From: Nitrospira sp.
GTDB taxonomy: Bacteria > Nitrospirota > Nitrospiria > Nitrospirales > Nitrospiraceae
DNA length: 64,000 nt
NCBI GenBank assembly: GCA_005116955.1
Contig: SWDI01000005.1
Location: 369,063-433,062, forward strand
Reading direction: 5' to 3'
Of this stretch, positions 29,213 through 37,688 are shown piece after piece. The notes under the pieces were generated by a model. That model was not told where the DNA came from, did no database searches, and saw only the letters and a program-made list of their open reading frames with translations. How positions within the stretch are numbered: the stretch's first letter is position 1; each line of letters begins with the position of its first letter. The position numbers and the translations under genes are program-made.

Positions 29213-30835
29213 ATGACTTCGATTCTCTACATCTTCCTCCCCTGCAAGATGGTCTATCCCATTGGGATCACCTACTTGGCGGATTTTATCCACCGGCGAA
29301 AACCGGATGTACGTCAGCGCATTCTCGATCTCTCGTTGTTTCCAGTCGCGCAGCGCAGCCAAGCCATTCGCGACGCCGCGACGGAGTTCAAGCCGGACCT
29401 GGTCTGCTTTTCATGGCGGGACATTCAGATCTTTTCGCCGCATGAGGGTGATTCGTCGTTAGAGCATGCGTTTAATTTCTATTTTGCCAGCAACCCGTTC
29501 AAGCGAATCACCGCCTCCATTGCAGGCGTCAAGCAGCTCTATCGCTATTACAATCACATCTATACGATCCTGTCGTACCCGGCGCTGATCCGCAAGGAGT
29601 TCCCCAAATCCCAGATCATGATCGGCGGCGGAGCCTTTACGGCGTTTGCCGATCAGTTGATCGAAAAACTCCCGGAAGGCACAATCGGCATCCTTGGCGA
29701 AGGGGAAGACGCCATCCTAAAGGTCATTGAAGGTCGCTCGATTGAAGATGAGCGGTACATTGTCAAAGAAGGTAGCCAGATCCGAAAAGGCCGGCAGGGT
29801 TCCCCCGCGCTGTTAGATGCGCTCACGGTCGATCTGCCCTATCTCACCTCGATCTTCCCTCAATATGGGGAATATATCGGTGAATCGATCGGTGTGCAGT
29901 CCAAGCGAGGCTGCCCATATGACTGCGCCTTCTGCCTCTATCCCTACATTGAAGGCAAGCGGGTGCGGTACCGGCCACCGGAGATGGTCGTCAAGGATAT
30001 TTCGCAGCATTACCATCAGTGGGGTGCCCGTCGTTTCTGGTTCACAGATGCCCAATTCATTACGGGCAAGGAAGCCTATCCGCAATGTACGGAAATCCTT
30101 GAGCGAATTGTGGCGGAAAAGCTCGAGGTCGAGTGGTCCGGCTACATCAGAACCTCATTGATTACCCCTGAGTTTGCCAAGCTGATGGTCCGTTCTGGGG
30201 TCGGCGACTTGGAGGTGGCCATCACCTCCGGTTCACAGGAGGTCCTGAACAATCTCCACATGGGATTCAAGCTGGAACGCTTGTACGATGGCTGCCGCTA
30301 TTTGGCAGAGGCCGGCTTCAAGGGCAAGGTCATCCTCAACTATTCCCTCAATAGCCCTAAGGAGACGGAAGAGAGCCTGCTTCAAAGCGTCGAGTCCTAC
30401 AAGATGGTGGCCTCGATTCTTGGCGAAGAGCGTGTGTTTCCATTGATGTTTTTCTTAGGTATCCAGCCGAATACCGACCTGGAACAACGCCTACTGGAAG
30501 AAGGGTATTTATCGGCTGGCTATAACCCCTTGATGCTGACGCCGAGCAGTATCAAGAAGCTTCTCTATAACCCTGCCCCTCTCAACAAGATTATCGCCAA
30601 GGCATGCCTCCGCGCCTGGGAACGAAAGCAAGGTAGCCGCGATCCCCGTCGATGGACCGGATCCCTGTCCCAGTCATCAGGAGAACCGGCCTATGCCGAT
30701 CAAAACCTTAGCAGAGGGATCGAAGGCAATTCCGGACGGGACGCCTTGCTTTCGATCGAGGAAATCATCCGCTCCAGCAGACCAACCCCCTCGCCTTCAC
30801 AGATGGCTGAACCAAGAGCCACCTCTACCAGGTGA
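29213..30835 (+). CDS. B12-binding-type radical SAM protein
   Basis: This 540-residue protein has an N-terminal cobalamin-binding-like region (about 1-190; PIGITYLADF, FSWRDIQIF, MIGGGAFTAF). The radical SAM core (about 225-440) has the cluster motif CPYDCAFC near 240. After the core, about 470-540 is a low-complexity Ser/Pro/Arg tail. Proteins of this layout include BchE-like cyclases and several methyltransferases; the exact substrate is not recognisable. It follows the methyltransferase gene by 84 bp and precedes two genes with PCP_red domains, which points to a cofactor or pigment-like substrate. ATG 29213 was chosen; no strong ribosome binding site is visible. Confidence 0.88.
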   Translation: MTSILYIFLPCKMVYPIGITYLADFIHRRKPDVRQRILDLSLFPVAQRSQAIRDAATEFKPDLVCFSWRDIQIFSPHEGDSSLEHAFNFYFASNPFKRITASIAGVKQLYRYYNHIYTILSYPALIRKEFPKSQIMIGGGAFTAFADQLIEKLPEGTIGILGEGEDAILKVIEGRSIEDERYIVKEGSQIRKGRQGSPALLDALTVDLPYLTSIFPQYGEYIGESIGVQSKRGCPYDCAFCLYPYIEGKRVRYRPPEMVVKDISQHYHQWGARRFWFTDAQFITGKEAYPQCTEILERIVAEKLEVEWSGYIRTSLITPEFAKLMVRSGVGDLEVAITSGSQEVLNNLHMGFKLERLYDGCRYLAEAGFKGKVILNYSLNSPKETEESLLQSVESYKMVASILGEERVFPLMFFLGIQPNTDLEQRLLEEGYLSAGYNPLMLTPSSIKKLLYNPAPLNKIIAKACLRAWERKQGSRDPRRWTGSLSQSSGEPAYADQNLSRGIEGNSGRDALLSIEEIIRSSRPTPSPSQMAEPRATSTR

Positions 30836-31036
30836 ACAGGCGCCATACGTCCTTCATTGACCACAAATGGACCTGTTTTACACTCAATGTGTCTCTCCTG
30901 ATACCTTGCATTCCCGTTTGAGCCAGTGCTATCATCCCGCATCTTTGGAGGCGTTGTTAGCACGTTAATCATTCTTATTTTCATACAATTACGACTCCTC
31001 TCCTCTGACCAATTCGCGCCTTAAGGAGGCGCCTCA

Positions 31037-33103
31037 ATGTATAAGACAATCTATATCCCGGTCGATAATTCAGACCACTCCAATACAGCCGTTGATGTCG
31101 GCGTTCATTTGGCAAAAACCTTCGGTTCGAAGATCGTAGGGAGCCATGTCTACGCTGCGAAGATGCATGATAAACGCTTCAAGCAGATGGAAGCGGGCCT
31201 CCCGGAGGAATACCATGACGAGAAAGAGCTTGACCGCCAGCGCCAGATCCACGACTCGCTGATTACCCGAGGACTCCAAATCATCACTGACTCCTACCTC
31301 GACTACGTCGATAAGAAATGTAACGAAGCGAATCTCCCCATTGAACGGCGATCGCTCGAAGGACGGAACTGGAAGGTGCTGGCCGAGGACATCAACACCA
31401 ACGGGTATGACCTCGTCATCATGGGCGCTTTGGGGGTCGGAGCGGTCAAAGACAGCGTCATCGGCAGCAACACAGAGCGCGTGGTCCGCCGGGTCCGTAA
31501 CTCCGACATGCTGATCATAAAGAACGTTCAGCCACTAACCGGCGGAAAGATCGTCGTGGCGGTCGACGGAAGCCCCTACTCGTTTGGCGGACTGATGACC
31601 GGCTTAGCGCTCGGCAAGGCCTTCAATATGCCGGTGGAGGCGATTGCGGCCTTCGATCCCTACTTCCACTACGCGGCATTCCACAGCATTTCGGGTGTTC
31701 TGAACGAAGAAGCCGGTAAAGTCTTTCGTTTCAAAGAGCAAGAAAAACTGCACGAAGAAATTATCGACAGCGGCTTGGCTAAGATCTACCAATCTCATTT
31801 GGACATTTCCCGCGAAATCGCCCAGGCCGAGCAAACAGATGTGAAAACAACATTGCTGGACGGCAAAGCATTCGAAAAAATCATTCAGTACGTCCGGAAA
31901 GATGTCCCGGCCTTGCTCATCGTCGGGCGCATTGGCGTCCATAGCGACGAGGACATGGACGTCGGCAGCAACACCGAGAATCTGTTGAGGAGCGCCCCCT
32001 GTAATGTGCTGATCTCCAACCGCAAATACGTGCCTCCAATCGATACCCAGGCCGAGTACACCATTGCCTGGACAGAAGAAGCGCTGCGGCGGATGGAAAA
32101 GATCCCGGTCTTCGCGCGCGGCGTGGCAAAGACGGCTATTCATCGGTATGCCATCGAAAAAGGGCATACCATCATCAGTAATACCGTCGTTGACACCGCG
32201 ATCGGACACATTCTTCCAAAAGGTGCCATGGACGCTATGCGTGCCCTTGGCGGCAGTTTGGACGCAGCGGGTATCGACCGTGACAAGATGCAAGCCGATG
32301 AGGGCGTGACCAAAGATCTCATGGGTCCGACATTGAGTGGAATCATGACCCAGATCGTTGAGGAGAAACCCAAAGAGATCAGCGCCTCCACACAGGCCTA
32401 CCTAGACCGCATGGGGCAAACCTATTTCGTCTGTGACGGCTGCGGCTACATCGGGAAGGGAGACAGCCCGGTCAAATGTCCGGTGTGCAGTGCGGATGGG
32501 ACGAAATTCAAACAGGTCGATAAGAAGATTTTTGAAGTAGCCGCGACAACTGAAGGTGAATTGGAAACGGACGTGGCCTACGACGACGTGCCAATGCAAT
32601 GGACCAAGGATGCAAAAGAAGCGATCCGTGCCGTGCCTGCTGGCTTCCAACGGAGACGTGCGAAGGCCAGGATTGAAAAGAGCGCACGGAAATTAGGCAT
32701 GACGACCATCACGCTTGAATATGCGGCGCCGACCATTCAAGAGGCCGCATCCGAAGACTATACGCCAATTTTCTCCAACAAAGGCACCGGTACCTCGCCG
32801 ATAGCAGAAGCCACCGTTGCAGCGTCAAACGGGAATGAGGCGAATGGTCATGTCGAAGCCGCCTCGCCCTACACCTGGACGGACGACGCACAAGCCAGAT
32901 TGGATCGAGCTCCGGAAGGCTTCATGCGGGATTGCACCAGATCGCTCATTCTCAAGCATGCGGAGAAAATCGGTGCGACCCTGATCACGATTGAGGTCGC
33001 CGATGAAGGGATCGAGCAGGCAAAGGGGTATATGGCCGAAGCGATGAAGACTGGCAATCTCAAGGACATGATTGCCGACCTCACCGGAAAAGGACGCGGA
33101 TAA
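31037..33103 (+). CDS. Fusion protein: two Usp domains, PCP_red, rubredoxin-like ribbon, two PCP_red
   Basis: This 688-residue multidomain protein has two universal-stress-protein domains at about 1-165 and 170-330, each with the nucleotide-loop pattern (GALGVGAVKDSVIGS and GRIGVHSDEDMDVGS). Three modules with the PCP_red pattern (W-T-x-x-A...P...I/A...A...G...IT) begin near 343 (IAWTEEALRRME), 518 (MQWTKDAKEAIRA) and 611 (YTWTDDAQARLD). A four-Cys rubredoxin-like ribbon (CDGCG...CPVC) sits near 465-485. PCP_red is otherwise known at the C-terminus of a light-independent protochlorophyllide reductase subunit. A redox or tetrapyrrole-handling scaffold that responds to nucleotide binding is a hypothesis. 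ATG 31037 follows AAGGAGG. Confidence 0.88.
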   Translation: MYKTIYIPVDNSDHSNTAVDVGVHLAKTFGSKIVGSHVYAAKMHDKRFKQMEAGLPEEYHDEKELDRQRQIHDSLITRGLQIITDSYLDYVDKKCNEANLPIERRSLEGRNWKVLAEDINTNGYDLVIMGALGVGAVKDSVIGSNTERVVRRVRNSDMLIIKNVQPLTGGKIVVAVDGSPYSFGGLMTGLALGKAFNMPVEAIAAFDPYFHYAAFHSISGVLNEEAGKVFRFKEQEKLHEEIIDSGLAKIYQSHLDISREIAQAEQTDVKTTLLDGKAFEKIIQYVRKDVPALLIVGRIGVHSDEDMDVGSNTENLLRSAPCNVLISNRKYVPPIDTQAEYTIAWTEEALRRMEKIPVFARGVAKTAIHRYAIEKGHTIISNTVVDTAIGHILPKGAMDAMRALGGSLDAAGIDRDKMQADEGVTKDLMGPTLSGIMTQIVEEKPKEISASTQAYLDRMGQTYFVCDGCGYIGKGDSPVKCPVCSADGTKFKQVDKKIFEVAATTEGELETDVAYDDVPMQWTKDAKEAIRAVPAGFQRRRAKARIEKSARKLGMTTITLEYAAPTIQEAASEDYTPIFSNKGTGTSPIAEATVAASNGNEANGHVEAASPYTWTDDAQARLDRAPEGFMRDCTRSLILKHAEKIGATLITIEVADEGIEQAKGYMAEAMKTGNLKDMIADLTGKGRG

Positions 33104-33186
33104 GTTTCGCATGCTGAGTTTTTGGTGCTGGCCCCCAGCGCCTTCCTCTGACGAGTCTTCGTTCTCAGCACCCGATACGATACACC

Positions 33187-34584
33187 ATGGGTAAATCTCT
33201 TCCCATCTTCAATGGTCCTTCAGGCGTCTTGGGCTCTTTGCAGCAACAAATTGCCCAGTTCTTCACCCCCACTCCAAAGGGGGAGGGGCCGTTTGATGGT
33301 CGGACGGTTGACGATTTCAAGCCCTATCTCGTTGCGCTGAACCTGACCAAGCGTTGCAACCTCAAATGCGATCACTGCTATCTCGATGCGACGACCAAAG
33401 CAGCCGGTGGGGACGACGAGCTAAGCACCGAAGAGTGCTACCGGCTCATTGAACAGATCGCAGAAGTGAATAAGGGGTGTCTTCTCGTCATTACTGGTGG
33501 TGAACCACTGGTGCGTCCTGACATTCTCGACATTGCTCGTTACGCCGTTAAACTTGGCTTTATGGTCGTCTTCGGCACAAACGGGATGCTGATCAATGAC
33601 CAGATGGCCAAAACGCTTGTAGAAATCGGCGTGATGGGAGTTGGCATCAGCATTGATTCATTGGACCCAGTGAAACACAATACGTTCCGTGGCGTTCCAG
33701 GAGCGTGGGAAGCTGCGGTAGCCGGCATTGAAGCCAGTAAGCGGAATGGCCTCCAATTTCAAGTGCATTTCAGTGCTCAACCGATGAACTATCGGGAGCT
33801 GCCTGAGGTCATTGACTGGGCGCACCGACTTGGCGCCCGCGTCATGAATGTGTTCTTTATGGTGTGTACGGGACGAGGTGAAGAGCTGACGGATATCACT
33901 CCCGCTCAGTATGAAGAGGTCCTTGGCTACCTCGTTGAATGCCAAGATAATTACAAAGGCATGTTGGTCCGTGCCCGTTGCGCTCCGCACTTCAAACGGC
34001 TGGCCTATGAGAAAGACCCTAACTCCCCGATCACGAAGGCGACTGGATATATGGGTGGAGGATGCCTGGCAGGCACCAACTATGCCCGAGTGACGCCGAA
34101 CGGTGAGTTAACCCCTTGTCCCTATATGCCGCTGTCGGCAGGGAATATCCGTCAACAGAGCTTCGTTGATCTCTGGGAACGATCGGATATCTTCAACTCC
34201 TTTCGCTATCCCCAACTCAAGGGAAAATGTGGTGACTGCGAATATACTGACATCTGCGGGGGGTGCCGCGCCCGCCCCTATGTCGACCACGGCGACTGGC
34301 TGGATGAAGATCAGTGGTGCCTCTACACCCCAAAAGGCGGGGAGAAAATTAAGGTGGCGTTCAATGTCTCGGAAGAGACCGATGTCGCGTGGGACGATGC
34401 GTCTGCGCTCCGATTGAGCCGTATCCCCTACTTCCTACGTGCGATGGTGAAAAAAGGCGTGGAAAAGCACGCCCGCGAAAATAACGTACCGCTTATCACC
34501 GTGGAACTTATGGAAGAGCTGCGCAAGAAACGATTCGGTAATGACGCACCCGTCTTTAACTTTGACGCAAAGGGTAAGGGATAA
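33187..34584 (+). CDS. AhbD/NirJ-like radical SAM/SPASM protein with C-terminal PCP_red
   Basis: This 465-residue radical SAM enzyme has the cluster motif CNLKCDHC near 57-64, GGEPL near 103, and a SPASM-type region near 300-385. The region contains GCLAG, PCPYMPLSAGN, CGDCEY and CGGCRARPY, then GDWLDEDQWC. This pattern is that of AhbD (heme formation from Fe-coproporphyrin) and NirJ (heme d1), more than of peptide-modifying SPASM proteins. A PCP_red module (WDDASALRLSRIP...PLITVELM) occupies about 400-450, echoing the gene just upstream. It lies in the same forward run, 83 bp after the Usp/PCP_red gene. A modified-tetrapyrrole function is inferred, not shown. Confidence 0.9.
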   Translation: MGKSLPIFNGPSGVLGSLQQQIAQFFTPTPKGEGPFDGRTVDDFKPYLVALNLTKRCNLKCDHCYLDATTKAAGGDDELSTEECYRLIEQIAEVNKGCLLVITGGEPLVRPDILDIARYAVKLGFMVVFGTNGMLINDQMAKTLVEIGVMGVGISIDSLDPVKHNTFRGVPGAWEAAVAGIEASKRNGLQFQVHFSAQPMNYRELPEVIDWAHRLGARVMNVFFMVCTGRGEELTDITPAQYEEVLGYLVECQDNYKGMLVRARCAPHFKRLAYEKDPNSPITKATGYMGGGCLAGTNYARVTPNGELTPCPYMPLSAGNIRQQSFVDLWERSDIFNSFRYPQLKGKCGDCEYTDICGGCRARPYVDHGDWLDEDQWCLYTPKGGEKIKVAFNVSEETDVAWDDASALRLSRIPYFLRAMVKKGVEKHARENNVPLITVELMEELRKKRFGNDAPVFNFDAKGKG

Positions 34585-34659
34585 GGCGCCAGGGGTGAAG
34601 ACCTAGAGGCCCATCCTCAAAGCCCCACTCCTTACGACTCTCTTCTGACTGGTTTCCAG

Positions 34660-35169
34660 ATGGACGCGCTCCAAAGTATCACCACCGATCTCAACACCCT
34701 CATTCCGATCGTCAATCACTGGTTTCATCTGCTTTCAGCGATCATTTGGATTGGCGGCTTGGCATTTCTCGTCATGGCGGTGACACCCGGACTGGAGAAA
34801 GCTGTTCCAAAGGATCAGATCAAACCCATCACGGATATTTTTTACCGGCACTACAAGAAAGTCGCTGGCATTCTCGTAGTCGTCCTACTGTTCACCGGCG
34901 GTGTGAATCTCCACTACGTCAATCAGGTCATTACTTCACAAACGGGAAGCGGGATCCAGTACCACTCCAAGTACCTCATAGTCTTCATGATTAAGCTTCT
35001 TCTTGTGCTGGGGCTTCTCACACTGTTCCTCTACACGGTCATTTTTAAGTCAGAGGATGAAGCCGATGAGGGAGAATCCTACGAGGTTATTCCCTTCCAG
35101 CGCGCTGCCCTGTGGATGGGGTTCTTCATTATTCTCTGCGCCTCCGCCATGAAGCACCTGCATCAGTAA
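34660..35169 (+). CDS. Four-helix CopD/HemJ-like membrane protein
   Basis: This 169-residue integral membrane protein has four hydrophobic segments at about 20-42, 66-86, 108-134 and 147-164. His residues sit in the first helix (VNHWFHLLSAIIWIGG) and before the C-terminus (AMKHLHQ). The topology and the HxxxxxxWxG pattern resemble CopD-type and HemJ-type proteins, the latter a heme-binding protoporphyrinogen oxidase. The relation is by eye only. Its position directly after the AhbD/NirJ-like gene makes a heme- or electron-transfer partner attractive. It is probably the last gene of the run; tandem hairpins follow. Confidence 0.8.
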   Translation: MDALQSITTDLNTLIPIVNHWFHLLSAIIWIGGLAFLVMAVTPGLEKAVPKDQIKPITDIFYRHYKKVAGILVVVLLFTGGVNLHYVNQVITSQTGSGIQYHSKYLIVFMIKLLLVLGLLTLFLYTVIFKSEDEADEGESYEVIPFQRAALWMGFFIILCASAMKHLHQ

Positions 35170-35210
35170 TCCTACATCCTGTCCCTGAACATTCCCGAGA
35201 CAGTTCCGCC

Positions 35211-35248
35211 GTCTCACATGAGACAGATGCTGTATCACCTCGATACAG
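35211..35248. terminator. Tandem hairpins after the CopD-like gene
   Basis: Two short inverted repeats lie in tandem: GTCTCA/TGAGAC (35211-35224) and CTGTATC/GATACAG with a 5-nt loop (35230-35248). They start 42 bp after the stop codon. No run of Ts follows, so a Rho-independent terminator is only weakly supported; operators for the next gene are an alternative. Confidence 0.35.
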
Positions 35249-35404
35249 TCCCGCACGTCAGACGATCATGTATTTTTAAAACATACACATATAATCCAAT
35301 ACTTGGACTCGCATCTCTTGGCCAACCATCCTGGAATGGACGTTGCTTGACCTATTGGCAAGAGTCATGAGTCCTTGTGGGTTATCTCGTAACCACTAGA
35401 CAAA

Positions 35405-36064
35405 ATGGAGCACGGCATGGAGCTGACAGTCCCTCACATGGTAAGAAGGTTTCCCTCTTCCTCACCATCTGATACCCCCTTTGGATCCTGCCCATCCAGA
35501 GCAGCACTGCCTCCTTCCGCCGTTGCCGCGGGTGCTGTGCCTCCTCGAAGAGGCACAGCCAGACCTGCCACTCATCCCATTGCCACGAAACCAAGTGGAC
35601 CGGTTCAGACAGCCCATTTCCCCCTCGTCGATTCTGAGATAAATCTCCCGCAGCCGGCATTAGACACAGATCACAAGCTGAGTCCAGACACGAACGTGAG
35701 GATCGAAGCGAGCACAGCGCGTTTCATTTTGGTTGTCGAGGATGACCCTGATATCGCGATGGCCTTACAAGACTTGCTCGAGTTTGATGGATTCCATGTT
35801 GACTGTGCACAGACCTGTCACCAGGCCTTTTCATCCATCGAACAGAATGCCTACCATGCGATCCTCCTTGATCTCGGCCTACCTGACGGAGATGGTTGCT
35901 CGATCTTGGAGAAGCTCCAAGTTTCACATCCCGCTCTTCCCGTGATCGTCTTAACGGCTTCAAATAGGAACCTGGGATCCCTACACGCCTATGCCCGTTT
36001 GACCAAACCGTGGGAGCGAGAAGAGTTGCGCACGATACTTCGCCACGCCATCGGCATGGCATGA
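35405..36064 (+). CDS. Receiver-domain protein with long disordered N-terminus
   Basis: Residues about 106-219 form a receiver domain (LVVEDDPD, Asp in AILLDLGLPDGDG, Thr in VLTASN, Lys in LTKPW). There is no output domain. Residues 1-100 are Pro/Ser/Ala-rich and look disordered, and the DNA encoding them contains a hairpin with 9-bp arms (35535-35558). The true start may therefore lie nearer the receiver, with the upstream sequence untranslated. ATG 35405 lacks a clear ribosome binding site. No kinase is adjacent. Confidence 0.75.
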   Translation: MEHGMELTVPHMVRRFPSSSPSDTPFGSCPSRAALPPSAVAAGAVPPRRGTARPATHPIATKPSGPVQTAHFPLVDSEINLPQPALDTDHKLSPDTNVRIEASTARFILVVEDDPDIAMALQDLLEFDGFHVDCAQTCHQAFSSIEQNAYHAILLDLGLPDGDGCSILEKLQVSHPALPVIVLTASNRNLGSLHAYARLTKPWEREELRTILRHAIGMA

Positions 36065-36116
36065 TCTTCGACGCACTCTGAATCAGGAAGGGCGATCAAA
36101 CAAGAAACGATTTACA

Positions 36117-36875
36117 TCACTTAGACCGGCTGAGGCCTAGAGCGCGCTTGAAGACCGCAGTAAAACCGAAATAGCCGAAGGAGTCTTTGAGGTTGGAATA
36201 GAGCCGCTTGATGGTGCCCATCTCAGGATTGGTGACATACTCCATTGTTAAGGCAATCCGTTCCTCACCCTCTCCGAGAGGCGTGACCGCATGCCAGAGT
36301 TTATCACCGTTAAAAATCACCATATCCCCCGGCTCAGTCACGAGCTCAAGATGGCGGGGTGGTTTGGTTGGATGGTCCTTGAACAGCTCGCACACCAGCT
36401 TACACTGGGCTGACCGATCAACAAGCCCCATCAGGATCGTGTAACGAGCGCCCTTGTAGTATGACGTATCGTAATGGAACCCAATGTGGTCGCCCGGTTC
36501 AGTGTAGTAGTAGAGGGCGCAAGAATGGGGATCGTTGTCCGGGCAGAACATCAGCTTCGCCTCAACGAGCCGGTTGAGAAAATCCCGGAATGACTCAGAC
36601 CGGTAGAGGTCGAGGAAGCGGGGGGCTTTTTCTTGCACGGTATAATAGCTGACGCTCCCGCCCTTCTTGTGGCCAGGAATGTAGTTTCGATTGAGTTCTG
36701 CCTTCACGCCCTGAGCTTGAGGAACGAGCACTTTCTCTACAAAGGCACGGGGCAAGAACTGTTTGATGACGAGGAACTCGTTCTGGTCCCAATACTCCTG
36801 GTGAAGCCGGTCGAAATCCAACGCGGCAACCGCTTGGGCGACCGTATCCGTCACGTTGCTCACAAGACTCTGCAC
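36117..36875 (-). CDS. 2-oxoglutarate/Fe(II)-dependent oxygenase
   Basis: This is a probable prolyl-4-hydroxylase-like dioxygenase of about 252 residues. The double-stranded beta-helix motifs are visible: the HxD iron ligands in GFHYDTSYYKGARYT and the distal His in LWHAVTPLGEGEERIALTMEY, where the Arg would bind 2-oxoglutarate. The substrate is unknown; a protein or lipid-linked substrate is possible. The start is uncertain: GTG 36875 follows GAGGGGGA, while a TTG at 36896 would add seven residues. It stands just downstream of lolA on the same strand but is probably a separate unit. Confidence 0.87.
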   Translation of the reverse strand: MQSLVSNVTDTVAQAVAALDFDRLHQEYWDQNEFLVIKQFLPRAFVEKVLVPQAQGVKAELNRNYIPGHKKGGSVSYYTVQEKAPRFLDLYRSESFRDFLNRLVEAKLMFCPDNDPHSCALYYYTEPGDHIGFHYDTSYYKGARYTILMGLVDRSAQCKLVCELFKDHPTKPPRHLELVTEPGDMVIFNGDKLWHAVTPLGEGEERIALTMEYVTNPEMGTIKRLYSNLKDSFGYFGFTAVFKRALGLSRSK

Positions 36876-36980
36876 CTGTCTCAATCCCCCTCGCAAATAC
36901 GGTTCTCGGTCAATGGTCGTGAGTCATTCGTCAATTAGAGATGTACCAGATCCTAGCTATGAGTATTGATCATTGACCGT

Positions 36981-37688
36981 TTACGGCCCATTCAATACCG
37001 GAGCCCGGACGACTTCCGCATCCGCCGGTGTCTTAAAGTCAAACACCTCATTACCTAATCCCAGGTTGGGTTTCAAGTTCGAAAACTCAAAAACGGCGAC
37101 ATTGCCGCTGACCTCATGGAGGGACACCGTACGGATAAAATAGGTTTTAGGGAAGACCTCTACGACGATTTTCTGAAGATTCTGAGTGGATTCCTGCTCC
37201 TTGGCTTTGGGAATCAGCGTGATGAGCGGTATCCCACCGACTCCGCTATCTCTTCCTCTAGTGGGCTCAATCTCAAAGGATTCATCCAATTTGGCCGCTC
37301 CCTGCAAGAGTTCCAATGGCGCCTTGGAGGCAGCCATCTGTGTGAGCCTCCCGACCAGGACCTGCTTATGTTCGGGAACGTAGACCTTCACGTCCTCCTG
37401 GTTCACATAGATTTGCTCGGTCGCTGGATCCAAGTAGTCCCACCGTAGGTGACCGGGCTTCTTGATATAGACCTTGCCGGACGACGTCACAGGCCGCTCA
37501 AACCCTTCAATCTTGGTTTTCTGAGAAAAGTCGGCCTGAAGATCCTTCGTTTTCTCGTATCGCGCTTGCAGTTGCTTGACGACTTCACGAACCTCTTGCA
37601 AAGCCTTTGCATCAACCGGTCCGTCTGCCGCCCAGGCCGGCAAGGCCAATAGGACACTCAATGGAAGGGCAAGCCACCAACGCATCAT
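36981..37688 (-). CDS. lolA: Outer-membrane lipoprotein carrier LolA
   Basis: LolA is the periplasmic chaperone that ferries lipoproteins from the LolCDE transporter to the outer membrane. The 235-residue protein has a signal peptide (cleavage after ALPAWA near 20). Family features follow: LQADFSQKT, GKVYIKKPGHLRWDY and the late NVAVFEFSNLKPN region near 200. Its ATG overlaps the end of ftsK by 4 bp, so it is cotranscribed and translationally coupled. The presence of lolA and pal shows a Gram-negative envelope. Confidence 0.93.
   Translation of the reverse strand: MMRWWLALPLSVLLALPAWAADGPVDAKALQEVREVVKQLQARYEKTKDLQADFSQKTKIEGFERPVTSSGKVYIKKPGHLRWDYLDPATEQIYVNQEDVKVYVPEHKQVLVGRLTQMAASKAPLELLQGAAKLDESFEIEPTRGRDSGVGGIPLITLIPKAKEQESTQNLQKIVVEVFPKTYFIRTVSLHEVSGNVAVFEFSNLKPNLGLGNEVFDFKTPADAEVVRAPVLNGP

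Noticed and set aside
30700-30984. A 94-codon reverse frame overlapping the end of the B12 radical SAM gene
   Set aside because: It is mostly antisense to coding sequence and shows no conserved features.
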